Notes: generated by a model from the sequence alone, not told the origin. A DNA stretch of 64,000 nt from Pseudomonas sediminis (GCF_002741105.1 NZ_NIQU01000002.1:496001-560000), one strand, 5' to 3'. Shown: positions 30,673 to 41,400, counted from the first letter of the stretch. Numbers and translations: made by a program.

Positions 30673-30855
30673 AAAAAAGCGGATCAGATAGATACGACAG
30701 TGACCAGCGCAGGTCACTGATTGCCGCGGCGCGATGTCGCAGGGCGTCCGTGGCATAGCCAGACGGCAAAGCTCCAGACGCCAGAAATGGCAGGGCCTGG
30801 CGACCTTTCTGACATTTTTCCATACGTCCAACGCGATCATCTGATCCGCTTTTTT
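30673..30855. promoter_or_regulatory. Divergent cysI/ccoG control region with a perfect 17-bp inverted repeat
   Basis: AAAAAAGCGGATCAGAT (30673-30689) recurs as its exact complement at 30839-30855, 149 bp apart. The copies lie 76 bp before the cysI start and 82 bp before the ccoG start. Between them sits another inverted pair, CAGTGACC (30698-30705) and GGTCACTG (30712-30719). I found no clear ANR box (TTGAT-N4-ATCAA). The layout suggests the same factor or structure serving both promoters. Confidence 0.6.
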
Positions 30856-30937
30856 ATCGAAAACCTGAGTCTGTTTCGCGATCAGTTGCCCTCGGATCAT
30901 GGCGCCAGCCTGATAAACGCCTGATGAGGGCAACTAA

Positions 30938-32350
30938 ATGACCGATCTGATCCCCGTGCGCAGCGTCGAGACCATCGACCCGAGCAAACCCATCCGCCTG
31001 ACACCGGCCCAGGCCGGCGGCCCGATCCATACGCGCAGCTTCACCGGACGCTTTCGCAACCTGCGTCTGCTCGGTGCCGGCCTGCTGTTCCTGCTGTTCT
31101 TCGGCACCGCCTGGATCGATTGGAACGGCCGCCAGGCCGTGCTCTGGGATCTGGATAACCGCCAGTTCCATATCTTCGGCGCGACCTTCTGGCCACAGGA
31201 TTTCATCCTGCTCTCGGCGATCCTGATCATCGCCGCCTTCGGCCTGTTCTTCATCACCGTGCTGGCCGGCCGCGTCTGGTGCGGCTACGCCTGCCCGCAG
31301 AGCGTGTGGACCTGGGTCTTCATGCGCGTGGAGCAGATCACCGAGGGGGACCGCGGCCAGCGCATCAAGCTCGATGCCGCGCCCTGGTCGCTGAACAAGC
31401 TGCTGCGGCGCAGCGCCAAGCACGGCCTGTGGCTGGCGGTGAGTCTAATCACGGCGATGGCCTTCATCGGCTACTTCACCCCGGTGCGCCAACTGACGCT
31501 CGATCTGGCGACCCTCGAAGTCGGTGCCACCACAGCGTTCTGGGTGCTGTTCTTCACCGCGGCCACCTACATCAACGCTGGCTGGCTGCGTGAGAAGGTG
31601 TGCCGCGACATGTGCCCTTACTCGCGCTTCCAGAGCGTGATGTTCGACAGCGATACGCTGGTCATCTCCTACGACGCCGCCCGCGGCGAAAACCGTGGCC
31701 CGCGCCGCAAGGACGCCGACTACAAGGCCGAAGGCCTGGGCGATTGCATCGACTGCACGATGTGCGTGCAGGTCTGCCCCACCGGCATCGACATCCGCGA
31801 CGGCCTGCAACTGGAGTGCATCGGCTGCGGCGCCTGCGTCGATGCCTGTGACAGCATCATGGACAAGCTCGGCTATGACCGTGGCCTGGTGCGCTACAGC
31901 TCGGAGAACGAGCTGGCCGGCGGCAAGACCCACTGGTTGCGCCCTCGCCTGATCGGCTACGCGGCGATGCTGGCAGTGATGATCGGCGCCTTCGCCTGGG
32001 CCCTGGCCGAACGCCCGCTGATCTCGCTGGACGTGACCCGCGACCGTGGCCTGTTCCGTGAGAACTCGCTGGGCCAGATCGAGAACATCTACAGCCTGAA
32101 GATAATCAACAAGACCCAGCAACCGCGCAGCTATGCCATCAGTCTGGTCGAGCCCGGCGACTTCGAGCTGCATGGCCCGAGCACGCTGAACCTGGCGCCG
32201 GGGGAGATTCGCGACCTGCCGGTAAGCGTCGCGCTGACGGCCTCGCACAACGCTGCCGGGCCGCAGACCTTGCGTTTCGAAGTGCGCGACAAGGCCGATT
32301 CGCAGAGCCATGTGAGCACCAAGAGCACCTTCTTGGCACCGCTGCGTTGA
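30938..32350 (+). CDS. ccoG: Cytochrome c oxidase accessory protein CcoG (RdxA/FixG)
   Basis: This 470-residue membrane protein with about five helices carries two 4Fe-4S ferredoxin clusters: C270, C273, C276, C280 (CIDCTMCVQVCP) and C294, C297, C300, C304 (CIGCGACVDACD). Further conserved cysteines lie in GYACPQSVW and CRDMCPYSRFQ. CcoG helps mature cbb3-type oxidases, probably by reducing copper. The C-terminal 120 residues form an Ig-like periplasmic domain. No ccoNOPQ or ccoHIS genes are in the window, so here it stands alone beside cysI. Confidence 0.94.
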   Translation: MTDLIPVRSVETIDPSKPIRLTPAQAGGPIHTRSFTGRFRNLRLLGAGLLFLLFFGTAWIDWNGRQAVLWDLDNRQFHIFGATFWPQDFILLSAILIIAAFGLFFITVLAGRVWCGYACPQSVWTWVFMRVEQITEGDRGQRIKLDAAPWSLNKLLRRSAKHGLWLAVSLITAMAFIGYFTPVRQLTLDLATLEVGATTAFWVLFFTAATYINAGWLREKVCRDMCPYSRFQSVMFDSDTLVISYDAARGENRGPRRKDADYKAEGLGDCIDCTMCVQVCPTGIDIRDGLQLECIGCGACVDACDSIMDKLGYDRGLVRYSSENELAGGKTHWLRPRLIGYAAMLAVMIGAFAWALAERPLISLDVTRDRGLFRENSLGQIENIYSLKIINKTQQPRSYAISLVEPGDFELHGPSTLNLAPGEIRDLPVSVALTASHNAAGPQTLRFEVRDKADSQSHVSTKSTFLAPLR

Positions 32351-32400
32351 GGCGCAGTAAACCGTGCTGTTCACCTAACGAAAGGTGGACACGATCAATC

Positions 32401-32533
32401 CCCTCTCCCCCACGGGGAGAGGGCTAGGGAGAGGGTGTAACGGTTACACGGAGATGTATCTAACCCTCTCCCCCGGCCCCCCTCCCATGAACGGGAGAGG
32501 GGAGCAAGTGTTGTAGCCCGGATGCAATCCTGG
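32401..32533. repeat. Cluster of CCCTCTCCC hairpins plus half a REP palindrome
   Basis: CCCTCTCCCC (32401-32410) pairs with GGGGAGAGGG (32414-32423). Another CCCTCTCCC run at 32464 is followed by GGGAGAGGGG near 32493, and TGTAGCCCGGATGCAATCC at 32512 is a left half of the REP family. It fills the ccoG-regulator gap and explains the apparent open frame extending upstream of the next gene. Confidence 0.7.
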
Positions 32534-32632
32534 GCGATTCGAGATACGTCCCCTTCACGAGGCACTGCCATGTCTGCCGCTCACCCCGTAAAGTGTTCGC
32601 CCATACCCTTTGCGGCGGTGAACCAGGACAGG

Positions 32633-34045
32633 ATGAAACGCTACGAAAAATTTGCCGACGAGATCGCCGAGCTGATCCGTACCGGCGTGCTCGGCCCCGG
32701 TGAGAAAGTGCCCTCGGTGCGCCATGCCAGCCGCACCTACGGCGTCAGCCCGTCCACCGTGTTCCAGGCCTACTACCTGCTGGAGGATCGCGGCCTGATC
32801 CAGGCCCGCGCCCGTTCCGGGTACTTCGTCCGCGAACACGCCAAACGCCCGCTGCACGAACCGGAACTGACCGCTCACGCGGCGCAAACCACCGACGTCG
32901 ACGTCAGCGAACTGGTGTTCTCCGTGCTCGCCTCGCTGAAGGACCCGCATACCGTCCCCTTCGGCTCGGCCTTCCCCAGCCCCGACCTGTTCCCGCTGCC
33001 GCGTCTGGCCAAGAGCATGGCGCACGCGCTGCGCATGCTATCGCCGCACGAGATCATCGCCGACATGACCGCCGGCAACGCCGACCTGCGCCGGCAGATC
33101 GCCCTGCGCTACATGGTCAGCGGCGTGATGCTGCCGATGGAGGAGCTGGTGATCAGCAACGGCGCCATGGAGGCACTCAACCTCTGCCTGCAGTGCGTGA
33201 CCCAACCGGGCGACCTGGTGGCCATCGAGTCCCCCACCTTCTACGCCTGCCTGCAGGTGCTGGAGCGCCTGCAGCTCAAGGCGGTGGAGATCCCCGTGCA
33301 CCCGCGCGAAGGCATCGACCTGGGTGCCCTGTCCGATAGCCTCAAGCAACTGCCGATCAAGGCCTGCTGGTTCATGAGCAGCCTTCAGAACCCGCTCGGC
33401 GCCAGCATGAGCGAGACCAAGAAGCAGGCGCTGTACGAGCTGCTGGTCGAGCATCAGGTACCGCTGATCGAGGACGACGTGTACGCCGAGCTGTACTTCG
33501 GCAGTCACCCGCCCAAACCGGTGAAGAGCTTTGACCGCGAAGGGCTGGTGATGCATTGCAGCTCTTTCTCCAAGAGCCTGGCGCCGGGCTATCGCATCGG
33601 CTGGGTAGCCGGCGGGCGCTATGCCGAACAGATCGCCCGGCTCAAGCTGATGACCACCATCTCGCCGTCGGTGCCGGCACAGGCGGCGCTGGCCGACTAC
33701 CTGCAGCACGGCGGCTATGACCGTCACCTGCGCAAGCTGCGCCACTCGCTGGAAATGCAACAGAGCGCGATGCTCGCCTCCGCCGCCCGACACTTTCCCG
33801 CCAGCACGCGGGTCACAAGGCCTTCGGGTGGCTACTTCCTCTGGTTCGAATTCCCCGAGCGCCTGGACTCGCTGCAACTGCTGCGCCTGGCGCTGGCCCA
33901 GGGCATCAGCCTGGCGCCGGGGCCGATCTTCTCTGCCAGCCAGGGATTCCGTCATTGCGCGCGGCTAAATTACGGCCACCCATGGAGCCCGCGCAGCGAA
34001 CAGGCCATGGAAGTGCTTGGGCGCCTGGTAGCGGGATTGCTCTGA
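32633..34045 (+). CDS. MocR-type regulator (GntR helix-turn-helix plus aminotransferase domain)
   Basis: The 470-residue protein joins an N-terminal GntR winged helix (about 3-70, KFADEIAELIRTGVLGPGEKVPSVRHASRTYGVSPSTVFQAYYLLEDRGLI) to a class I aminotransferase-like domain. The PLP lysine K314 in SSFSKSLAPGYRIGW is kept. MocR proteins bind PLP or an aldimine to control nearby metabolic genes. The start at 32633 gives the family N-terminus MKRYEKFADE after AGGACAGG; in-frame ATGs at 32570 and 32522 would add residues without family similarity, the latter inside a REP. Target unknown. Confidence 0.85.
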   Translation: MKRYEKFADEIAELIRTGVLGPGEKVPSVRHASRTYGVSPSTVFQAYYLLEDRGLIQARARSGYFVREHAKRPLHEPELTAHAAQTTDVDVSELVFSVLASLKDPHTVPFGSAFPSPDLFPLPRLAKSMAHALRMLSPHEIIADMTAGNADLRRQIALRYMVSGVMLPMEELVISNGAMEALNLCLQCVTQPGDLVAIESPTFYACLQVLERLQLKAVEIPVHPREGIDLGALSDSLKQLPIKACWFMSSLQNPLGASMSETKKQALYELLVEHQVPLIEDDVYAELYFGSHPPKPVKSFDREGLVMHCSSFSKSLAPGYRIGWVAGGRYAEQIARLKLMTTISPSVPAQAALADYLQHGGYDRHLRKLRHSLEMQQSAMLASAARHFPASTRVTRPSGGYFLWFEFPERLDSLQLLRLALAQGISLAPGPIFSASQGFRHCARLNYGHPWSPRSEQAMEVLGRLVAGLL

Positions 34046-34079
34046 CGCCTGGCGCGCACAGCGCACCTTACGCGCTGTT

Positions 34080-34138
34080 GTAGCCCGGATGAAATCCGGG
34101 GCTGGAGAAGGAGCTTTCCCGGATTGCATCCGGGCTAC
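34080..34138. repeat. GTAGCCCGGAT REP-type palindrome
   Basis: The left arm begins GTAGCCCGGATGAAATCCGG and the right arm ends CCGGATTGCATCCGGGCTAC, separated by about 18 nt. It is in the gap between the MocR gene and the convergent porin gene. Confidence 0.88.
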
Positions 34139-34144
34139 GGTCCT

Positions 34145-34204
34145 GGTGCGCACGGCGCACCCTACGATAACCCCGCAGGTCACGTAGGGTGCGCCATGCG
34201 CACC
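34145..34204. repeat. GTAGGGTGCGC-type palindrome, second copy
   Basis: Arms at 34145-34166 and 34183-34204 match at 21 of 22 positions around a 16-nt loop. It is the same family as 2367-2422 but with the two arms in the opposite order. It stands immediately beside the REP palindrome. Confidence 0.85.
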
Positions 34205-34256
34205 GCGTCTCATGACCAGACGCTACCTCTGCAGCGCGATCCACCCTACCGACTGG

Positions 34257-35513
<1,257 letters not shown>

Positions 35514-35604
35514 TTATTGAGCGATGCTGCGGAATAGCCGCCGCAGCGACGGTTCTTCGTTTCCCTGGTGCGCACGGCACCTCCTACGTGACGTGGTACG
35601 TCGC

Positions 35605-35663
35605 GTAGCCCGGATGCAATGCGGAAGGTTGTTTCGGCAGAGCCCGGATTTCATCCGGGCTAC
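35605..35663. repeat. GTAGCCCGGAT REP-type palindrome
   Basis: The left arm starts GTAGCCCGGATGCAAT and the right arm ends CCCGGATTTCATCCGGGCTAC. It lies between the ATPase gene stop and the porin gene start, two genes of the same locus. A decayed GTGCGCACGGCAC piece of the other palindrome family is next to it near 35568. Confidence 0.85.
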
Positions 35664-35667
35664 ACGG

Positions 35668-36834
35668 CTAACCGCGCTTCAATTGCGCCACCTTGTTGTC
35701 AGTGGCCTGGCGCTTTTTTGCCAGCAGGCGCTCGCCGCTCTGGGCATCGAACAGCAACACCCGGCTCGGCTCGAAACGCAGCGACAGCGTGCTGCCCACC
35801 TGCGGCGTCATGTCCGGTGCCAGGCGGCAGCAGACCTTGGTCTGGTTGAGGTTGACGAACACCAGGGTGTCCGGCCCGGTGGGCTCGGTGACCTCCACTT
35901 CGGCGCAGATACTCGGTGCCTCAGCACCGTCGTCGGCAGCCAACTGGATCTGTTCGGGACGAATGCCGAGGATCAGGTCGCGGTTGTCCATGCCTGCCTC
36001 CAGCTCGCCCAACGGCAGTTCGCAGCGCGCCTGCCCGGCGACGCCGAGCGACGAGCTGAGCACGGCCCAGCACTGACCATCGCGACGCTGCAGGCGCACG
36101 GGGATGAAGTTCATCGGCGGCGAACCGATGAAACTGGCGACGAACAGGTTGGCCGGGTCGTTGTAGATCTGCTGTGGCGTACCGAACTGCTGGATGATGC
36201 CGTCCTTCATCACCGCCACCTTGTCGCCCAGGGTCATGGCTTCGATCTGGTCGTGGGTGACGTACACCGTGGTGGTCTTCAGGCGCTGGTGCATCAGCTT
36301 GATTTCGGTACGCATCTCCACGCGCAGCTTGGCGTCGAGGTTCGACAGTGGCTCGTCGAACAGGTAGATCTTCGGTCGCCGCGCCAGCGCCCGGCCCATG
36401 GCCACGCGCTGCTGCTGGCCGCCGGACAGTTGGCCGGGCTTGCGCTGCAACAGGTGCTCGATCTGCAGCAGCTTGGCCACCCGCGCCACTTCTTCGTCGA
36501 TGGCGGCCGGAGCCATCTTGCGCATCTTCAGGCCAAAGGCGATGTTGTCGCGCACGTTCATGGTCGGGTACAGCGCATAGGACTGGAACACCATGGCGAT
36601 GTCGCGATCCTTCGGGCTCATGCCGCTGATGTCTGCGCCGTCCACCAGGATCGCGCCGCCGCTGATGCTTTCCAGCCCGGCGATGCAGTTCATCAGGGTG
36701 GATTTACCGCAGCCGGACGGGCCAACGAGGATCAGGAATTCGCCAGAATCGATCGACAGTTCGATGTTCTTCAGCGTGTCGGCCAGGCCGCTGCCGTAGG
36801 ATTTGTTGACGTTGCGCAGTTCGAGAGTAGCCAT
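35668..36834 (-). CDS. gtsD: Sugar ABC transporter ATP-binding protein (MalK/UgpC type)
   Basis: This 388-residue ATPase drives sugar import. Walker A is GPSGCGKST (38-46), the signature LSGGQ is 136-140, Walker B LFDEP is 158-162, and the H-loop lies in [17 protein letters not shown]-terminal TOBE/regulatory domain spans about 240-388. The neighbouring permeases and binding protein make this the CUT1-type glucose/mannose system (gts, called glt in P. aeruginosa). The TOBE extension can allow regulation by other proteins, as in MalK. Confidence 0.9.
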   Translation of the reverse strand: MATLELRNVNKSYGSGLADTLKNIELSIDSGEFLILVGPSGCGKSTLMNCIAGLESISGGAILVDGADISGMSPKDRDIAMVFQSYALYPTMNVRDNIAFGLKMRKMAPAAIDEEVARVAKLLQIEHLLQRKPGQLSGGQQQRVAMGRALARRPKIYLFDEPLSNLDAKLRVEMRTEIKLMHQRLKTTTVYVTHDQIEAMTLGDKVAVMKDGIIQQFGTPQQIYNDPANLFVASFIGSPPMNFIPVRLQRRDGQCWAVLSSSLGVAGQARCELPLGELEAGMDNRDLILGIRPEQIQLAADDGAEAPSICAEVEVTEPTGPDTLVFVNLNQTKVCCRLAPDMTPQVGSTLSLRFEPSRVLLFDAQSGERLLAKKRQATDNKVAQLKRG

Positions 36835-36859
36835 GTTGCGTCCTCCAATCTCTGAGGCG

Positions 36860-37765
36860 TCAGCCTTTCACCGCACCGGCCGTCAGGCCGCGCAGGAAGT
36901 ACTTTCCAGCCACGATGTAGACCAGCAGGGTCGGTAGCCCGGCGATCATCGCGGCGGCCATGTCGACGTTGTATTCCTTGGCGCCGGTGCTGGTATTGAC
37001 CAGGTTGTTCAGCGCCACGGTGATCGGTTGCGCGTCGCCACTGGCGAACACCACGCCGAAGAGGAAGTCGTTCCAGATCTGGGTGAACTGCCAGATCAGG
37101 CAGACCATGATGATCGGCACCGACATGGGCAGCAGAATTCGCCCGAAGATGGTGAAGAACCCGGCGCCATCGAGCCGCGCCGCGCGCACCAGGGCATCGG
37201 GCACGGTGACGTAGTAATTGCGGAAGAACAGCGTGGTGAAGGCGATGCCGTAGACCACATGCACCAGCACCAGGCCGGCCGTGGTATTGGCCAGGCCCAG
37301 CTTGCCGAGGGTGAACGAAGCCGGCAGCAGCACGGTCTGGAATGGCAGGAAGCAGCCGAACAGCAGCAGGCCGAAGAAGAGCTGCGAACCACGAAAGCGC
37401 CACATCGACAGCACGTAGCCGTTCAACGCGCCGACGGCGGTGGAAATCAGCACGGCGGGAATGGCGATCTTCACCGAATTCCAGAAGTAGCCGTCGACCA
37501 CGCTCCAGGCCTTGACCCAACCGATCAGGGTGAAGGTCTCGGGCCAGGACAGCAGGTTGCCGGTGCGAATGTCCTCGGGCGTCTTGATGCTGGTCAGCAG
37601 CATCACCACCAGCGGCACCAGGTACAGCGCGGCGGCGAACAGCAGGGTGGCGTGGATGGCCAGGCGGCTCGGGCTGATCGCCCTCATCCGGCGCTTCGCG
37701 CCACCGTCTCCCGAGGGCAGAAGGTCAGCGGCAGATCGTCGCTGCGCGACGCTCGCATCATTCAT
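36860..37765 (-). CDS. gtsC: Sugar ABC transporter permease
   Basis: This 301-residue inner-membrane permease of the MalG type has six helices. The cytoplasmic EAA loop appears as RAARLDGAGFFTIFGRILLPMS. The start MNDASVAQRRSAADLLPSGDG gives a long hydrophilic N-terminus before the first helix (about 32-53). It overlaps the gtsB stop by 8 bp (ATGAATGA), so translation is coupled. It pairs with GtsB as the membrane channel. Confidence 0.9.
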   Translation of the reverse strand: MNDASVAQRRSAADLLPSGDGGAKRRMRAISPSRLAIHATLLFAAALYLVPLVVMLLTSIKTPEDIRTGNLLSWPETFTLIGWVKAWSVVDGYFWNSVKIAIPAVLISTAVGALNGYVLSMWRFRGSQLFFGLLLFGCFLPFQTVLLPASFTLGKLGLANTTAGLVLVHVVYGIAFTTLFFRNYYVTVPDALVRAARLDGAGFFTIFGRILLPMSVPIIMVCLIWQFTQIWNDFLFGVVFASGDAQPITVALNNLVNTSTGAKEYNVDMAAAMIAGLPTLLVYIVAGKYFLRGLTAGAVKG

Positions 37766-38666
37766 GGCGTTTGCCTCGCAGTTCCGAATAGAGATACGGC
37801 ACCAGCAGTGTGAGGATCGCGGCCAGCATCAGCATCGCGCTGGCCGAACCGATACCCATCTGGCCGCGGCTGAAGGTGAAGGAGTACATGAACATCGCCG
37901 GCAAGTCGGAGGAGTAGCCGGGGCCGCCTGCGGTCATCGCCGCCACCAGGTCGAAGCTCTTGATGGCAATGTGCGCGAGGATCATCACCGCGCTGAAGAA
38001 CACCGGGCGCAGGCTCGGCAGGACGATGCGTAGGTAGATGGTCGGCAGCCCTGCCCCATCCACCTGAGCTGCGCGGATGATCGACTGGTCGACGCTGCGC
38101 AGCCCGGCCAGGAACAGCGCCATGACGAAGCCCGAGGCCTGCCACACCGCTGCGATCACCAGGCAGTAGATGACCCGGTCCTGATCCACCAGCCAGTCGA
38201 GGCGGAAGCCTTCCCAGCCCCAGTCGCGGAGCATCTTGTCCAGACCCAGGCCGGGGTTGAGCAGCCACTTCCAGGCGGTGCCGGTGACAATCATCGACAG
38301 CGCCATGGGGTACAGGTAGATGGTGCGGATGAAACCTTCGCGGCGGATACGCTGGTCCAGCAGCACCGCCAGGAACACGCCGATCACCAGGCTGATGCCG
38401 ATGAACAGGCCACCGAACACCAGCAGGTTCTGGCTCGCGACCCACCAGCGGTCGTTGTCCATCAGGCGCATGTACTGCTGCAGTCCGACCCACTTGTAGC
38501 TGGGCATGAAACTGGAGTTGGTGAACGACAGCACCAGGGTCCAGAGGATGTAGCCGTAGAAACCGACCAGCACCACCAGCATGCTCGGCGCCAGCACCAA
38601 CTTGGGCAGCCAGCGTTGCAGCACATCGAGTGGAGAGGTCTTGGTCATTACCGTGGCGATACTCAT
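37758..38666 (-). CDS. gtsB: Sugar ABC transporter permease
   Basis: This 302-residue MalF-type permease has six helices and the EAA loop IRAAQVDGAGLPTIYLRIVLPSLRP. It is the partner of GtsC. Two in-frame ATGs (38666 and 38648) are possible starts; neither has a strong ribosome site, fitting translation mainly from the upstream mRNA. A competing long frame on the same strand is a shadow. A strong hairpin lies between gtsA and this gene. Confidence 0.89.
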   Translation of the reverse strand: MSIATVMTKTSPLDVLQRWLPKLVLAPSMLVVLVGFYGYILWTLVLSFTNSSFMPSYKWVGLQQYMRLMDNDRWWVASQNLLVFGGLFIGISLVIGVFLAVLLDQRIRREGFIRTIYLYPMALSMIVTGTAWKWLLNPGLGLDKMLRDWGWEGFRLDWLVDQDRVIYCLVIAAVWQASGFVMALFLAGLRSVDQSIIRAAQVDGAGLPTIYLRIVLPSLRPVFFSAVMILAHIAIKSFDLVAAMTAGGPGYSSDLPAMFMYSFTFSRGQMGIGSASAMLMLAAILTLLVPYLYSELRGKRHE

Positions 38667-38756
38667 CGGGCATTACCAGTTGGCGAAGTGAAATCCGGGC
38701 CGAGCGCCGCCCTGACGGGGCCAGAGCCCTGTCGTGCGAGGCGGTGCTTGGGAGTT

Positions 38757-38775
38757 GGGCCGGCAGCGCCGGCCC
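38757..38775 (-). other. mRNA hairpin between gtsA and gtsB
   Basis: GGGCCGGC and GCCGGCCC form a perfect 8-bp GC stem with a 3-nt loop directly after the gtsA stop. Such hairpins after binding-protein genes protect the upstream mRNA and let the binding protein be made in excess over the permeases; that role here is inferred. Confidence 0.6.
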
Positions 38776-38782
38776 GGTGGCG

Positions 38783-40051
38783 CTACTGAGCGGCCTTGAT
38801 CGCCGCGTAGATCTGCGCGCCGGCCTTGCTCGGGTCGGCGTTCTTCTCGCTCATGAAGTTGGTCACCACATCGAAGATGGCGCCCTGCACGGCGAGGTTG
38901 GTGGCCATGCTGTGGGCCATGCTCGGTTCCAGCTTGCCGTTCTTGTCGGCCTCCTGGAAATCCTTCATCGAGGCCTGGGCGCAGCTGTCGAACTTGCTCA
39001 TGTCCAGGTCCGAGCGCACCGGGATCGAGCCCTTGTTCTCGTTGAACACGTACTGGAACTCAGGCTCCAGGGCGATCCGTGCCAGAGCGTGCTGGGCAGC
39101 GATGTCGCCTTCGTTCTTGAGCTTGAACATGGCCATGGAGTCGATGTTGTAGGTGTAGCTGCCGGCGGTGCCCGGCATCGGCACGCACTGGTAGTCCTTG
39201 CCCGCCACCTTGCCGGCGGCCGTCCATTCGCTCTTGGCCCAGTCGCCCATGATCTGCATGCCGGCCTTGCCGTCGATCACCTCGGCGGTGGCCAGGTTCC
39301 AGTCGCGCCCGGCGCGGTTGTCGTCCATGTAGGTGGAGAGCTTCTTCAGCGCGGTGAACACTTCGGTCATCTGCGCGCTGGTCAGGGTCGCCTCGTCGTT
39401 CTCGACGAACGCCTTGTGGAAGCCCTCGGCACCCATGATGCTCAGCACCAGGCCTTCGAACACGGTGCTGTCCTGCCAGGGCTGGCCGCCGTGGGCCAGC
39501 GGGATGAAGCCGGCAGCCTTGAGTTTGTCACCGGCAGCGTAGAGTTCGTCGAGGGTGGTCGGCGCCTTGTCGATGCCGGCCTTCTCGAACACCTGCGGGT
39601 TGATCCACAGCCAGTTGACCCGGTGGATGTTCACCGGCACCGCGACGTAGTGACCGTCGTACTGCATGGTCTTGGCCACGGTCTTCGACAGCAGGCCATC
39701 CCAGTCATTGGCCTGGGCCACTTCATCCAGTGGTGCAAGCAGATCCAACGCGCCCCACTCCTGCAAGTCGGGGCCTTTGATCTGCGCCGCCCCCGGCGGG
39801 TTGCCGGACACCACACGGGTCTTCAGCACGGTCATGGCGGCGGAACCGGCGCCACCGGCCACGGCGCCGTCCTTCCAGGTGAAACCATCCTTCTCGACCA
39901 GGTCACGCAGAACCTTCACCGCAGCAGCTTCACCACCGGAGGTCCACCAATGCACCACTTCCACCGTACCTTTGGAGTCGGCGGCCAGCGCGGCGAAGGG
40001 AAACAGGGAGGCGAGAGAAACGGCGGTAGCGAGGCGAGTAATAGCGTTCAT
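38783..40051 (-). CDS. gtsA: Periplasmic sugar-binding protein of the gts transporter
   Basis: This 422-residue family 1 solute-binding protein starts [23 protein letters not shown], a Sec signal cleaved near residue 24, followed by [22 protein letters not shown], the opening of glucose/mannose-binding proteins such as P. putida GtsA. The start at 40051 follows AAGG; an upstream ATG adds ten residues. It delivers sugar to GtsBC. The gap upstream contains a 39-bp element also found before the AGE gene, with a -10-like TACACT. Confidence 0.9.
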   Translation of the reverse strand: MNAITRLATAVSLASLFPFAALAADSKGTVEVVHWWTSGGEAAAVKVLRDLVEKDGFTWKDGAVAGGAGSAAMTVLKTRVVSGNPPGAAQIKGPDLQEWGALDLLAPLDEVAQANDWDGLLSKTVAKTMQYDGHYVAVPVNIHRVNWLWINPQVFEKAGIDKAPTTLDELYAAGDKLKAAGFIPLAHGGQPWQDSTVFEGLVLSIMGAEGFHKAFVENDEATLTSAQMTEVFTALKKLSTYMDDNRAGRDWNLATAEVIDGKAGMQIMGDWAKSEWTAAGKVAGKDYQCVPMPGTAGSYTYNIDSMAMFKLKNEGDIAAQHALARIALEPEFQYVFNENKGSIPVRSDLDMSKFDSCAQASMKDFQEADKNGKLEPSMAHSMATNLAVQGAIFDVVTNFMSEKNADPSKAGAQIYAAIKAAQ

Positions 40052-40105
40052 CGGAATACCTTTCTTGTTGTTATCGGGCAAGTCGTGGCGCTTGCGTTAA
40101 CAGGG

Positions 40106-40111
40106 AGTGTA
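40106..40111 (-). promoter_or_regulatory. Candidate -10 of gtsA
   Basis: On the minus strand TACACT lies exactly 21 nt downstream of the 39-bp element at 40133-40171. There is no good -35, which suits a promoter that needs an activator. Confidence 0.45.
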
Positions 40112-40132
40112 ATCAGGGTCGTTGCCGGCTCG

Positions 40133-40171
40133 GGTAACGAAAGGATGCATGAATGTCACCGCCTCGTTACA
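40133..40171 (-). promoter_or_regulatory. 39-bp shared element upstream of gtsA
   Basis: Read on the minus strand it is TGTAAC-N4-CGGTGACA-N10-CTTTCGTTACC. The copy at 41477-41515 has TGTCAC-N4-CGGTGACA-N10-CTTTCGTGACC with identical spacing. It contains three GTnAC half-sites. It overlaps the last codons of the AGE gene. GltR is the obvious candidate binder because its gene is in the locus, but this is inference. Confidence 0.65.
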
Positions 40172-41400
40172 TCGGCGGCAAGTGCCGTGGCCAGGCTCGG
40201 CGCTAGCGCCAGAGGCGGCAACAGCACGGCCTGGTAGGCGTGATAGAGATCGGGTTTGCCCGCCCAGATACGGGCGGCCGGCTGGTTGTGTTCATCGAGT
40301 TCGTGGTGCCAGCTACCGCCGTGCAGGTCGATGAAATGCTCGGTTATGAACGCCCAGCCCTGCCGATACCACTGCTCGTAGGCCGCTTCGCCGGTTCGCT
40401 GCACAAGCGCCGCCGCCGCCGCAACGGCCTCGGCATGCACCCAGTGCAGGCGTGCGCGAACCACCGGTTGCTGGTTCCAGTCGAGGCTGTAGACCAAGCC
40501 CGGCGCACCGTCGGCCTGCCAGGCATGCTGGCAGGCGCTGGCGAACAAGCCCTTGGCATCGATCAGCAGCCAGTCGGGCGCGGCGAGCACGGCCTTAGTC
40601 AGCGCCGCTTCCAGATGCAGCAGCAGGCGCGCCCACTCGAAAGCATGACCAGGCGTGCTGCCGTAGGGACGAAAGGGGTCGGCGCGGTTATCCGCGTTGT
40701 ACTCCGGCAGCGCCTGCCAGTGCGCATCGAAGTGCTCGACCACGACATGCCCGCACGCGGCGGCGTGCCGATGGATCAGGCGCTCGGCGATGCGCAGCGC
40801 GCGCTGCAACCAGAGCGCATTACCGGTGACATCGGCCAGGGCAAGAAAGGCCTCCACGCCATGCATGTTGCTGTTGGCGCCGCGGTAGGCCTCTTCATCA
40901 CGCCAGTCACGGTTGAAGCTCTCGCGCAGCGCGCCCTCCTCTTCGCTCCAGAAATGCCGCTCGATGATCTCGATAGCGTCATCGAGCAACGCCTGCGCGG
41001 CAGGACGACCAGCGACCCTGGCGGAGCTGGCCGCCAGCGCGACGAAGGCATGCAGGTAGGCGGACTTGCCGCCGCTGCGCGTCGCATCGGCGAACCAGCC
41101 GCCGTGCGCCTCGTCCCATAGCGCGCCGCGCAGTGCAGCAAGGCCATGGTCGACCAGCGCGGCATGGCCGGGAATGCCCTGGATATGTGCCAGGGCAAAG
41201 CAGTGGGTCATGCGCGTGGTGTGAATCAGCTCGGCAATCGCGCCTTCTGGCAAGCGCCCGTGCACATCGAGCGCGGCGAAGCCCTGCTCGACCTTCGCCC
41301 CGCGTGCGAACGGCAGCAGACGCAGGCATTCGTCATTCAGCCAGGTGAGGTGAGCGGGCTGACATAGCCAGCTGTCGGGGCGCCAGGCAGGTGCTTTCAC
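40156..41400 (-). CDS. AGE-family sugar epimerase/isomerase
   Basis: This 414-residue (alpha/alpha)6-barrel protein is of the N-acylglucosamine 2-epimerase family, which also includes mannose isomerase and YihS-type aldose-ketose isomerases. Segments such as TRMTHCFALAH, the ANSNMHGVEAFLAL helix, PFRPYGSTPGHAFEWARLLLHLE and WHHELDEHNQP are the usual active-site positions. The start is GTG at 41400 with GGAG seven bases upstream; an in-frame ATG at 41466 lies in promoter DNA. Within the sugar locus it may interconvert mannose and fructose or a similar pair before phosphorylation. Substrate unproven. Confidence 0.85.
   Translation of the reverse strand: MKAPAWRPDSWLCQPAHLTWLNDECLRLLPFARGAKVEQGFAALDVHGRLPEGAIAELIHTTRMTHCFALAHIQGIPGHAALVDHGLAALRGALWDEAHGGWFADATRSGGKSAYLHAFVALAASSARVAGRPAAQALLDDAIEIIERHFWSEEEGALRESFNRDWRDEEAYRGANSNMHGVEAFLALADVTGNALWLQRALRIAERLIHRHAAACGHVVVEHFDAHWQALPEYNADNRADPFRPYGSTPGHAFEWARLLLHLEAALTKAVLAAPDWLLIDAKGLFASACQHAWQADGAPGLVYSLDWNQQPVVRARLHWVHAEAVAAAAALVQRTGEAAYEQWYRQGWAFITEHFIDLHGGSWHHELDEHNQPAARIWAGKPDLYHAYQAVLLPPLALAPSLATALAADVTRR

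Noticed and set aside
30673..30855. Interpreting the cysI-ccoG inverted repeat as ends of a MITE
   Set aside because: There is no flanking target duplication and the position is symmetric about two promoters. A regulatory reading is preferred, but not proven.
30597..30937. ANR/FNR box before ccoG
   Set aside because: I looked for TTGAT-N4-ATCAA and found only partial GATCA/TGATC matches without the right spacing.
34080..34204. Adjacent palindromes considered as a CRISPR array
   Set aside because: Two different palindrome families occur once each, with no regular spacers; there are no cas genes in the window.
37762..38673. 303-codon frame overlapping gtsB on the same strand
   Set aside because: The other frame gives a clear MalF-type permease with six helices and an EAA loop; this one is Arg/Gly/Pro/His-rich noise.
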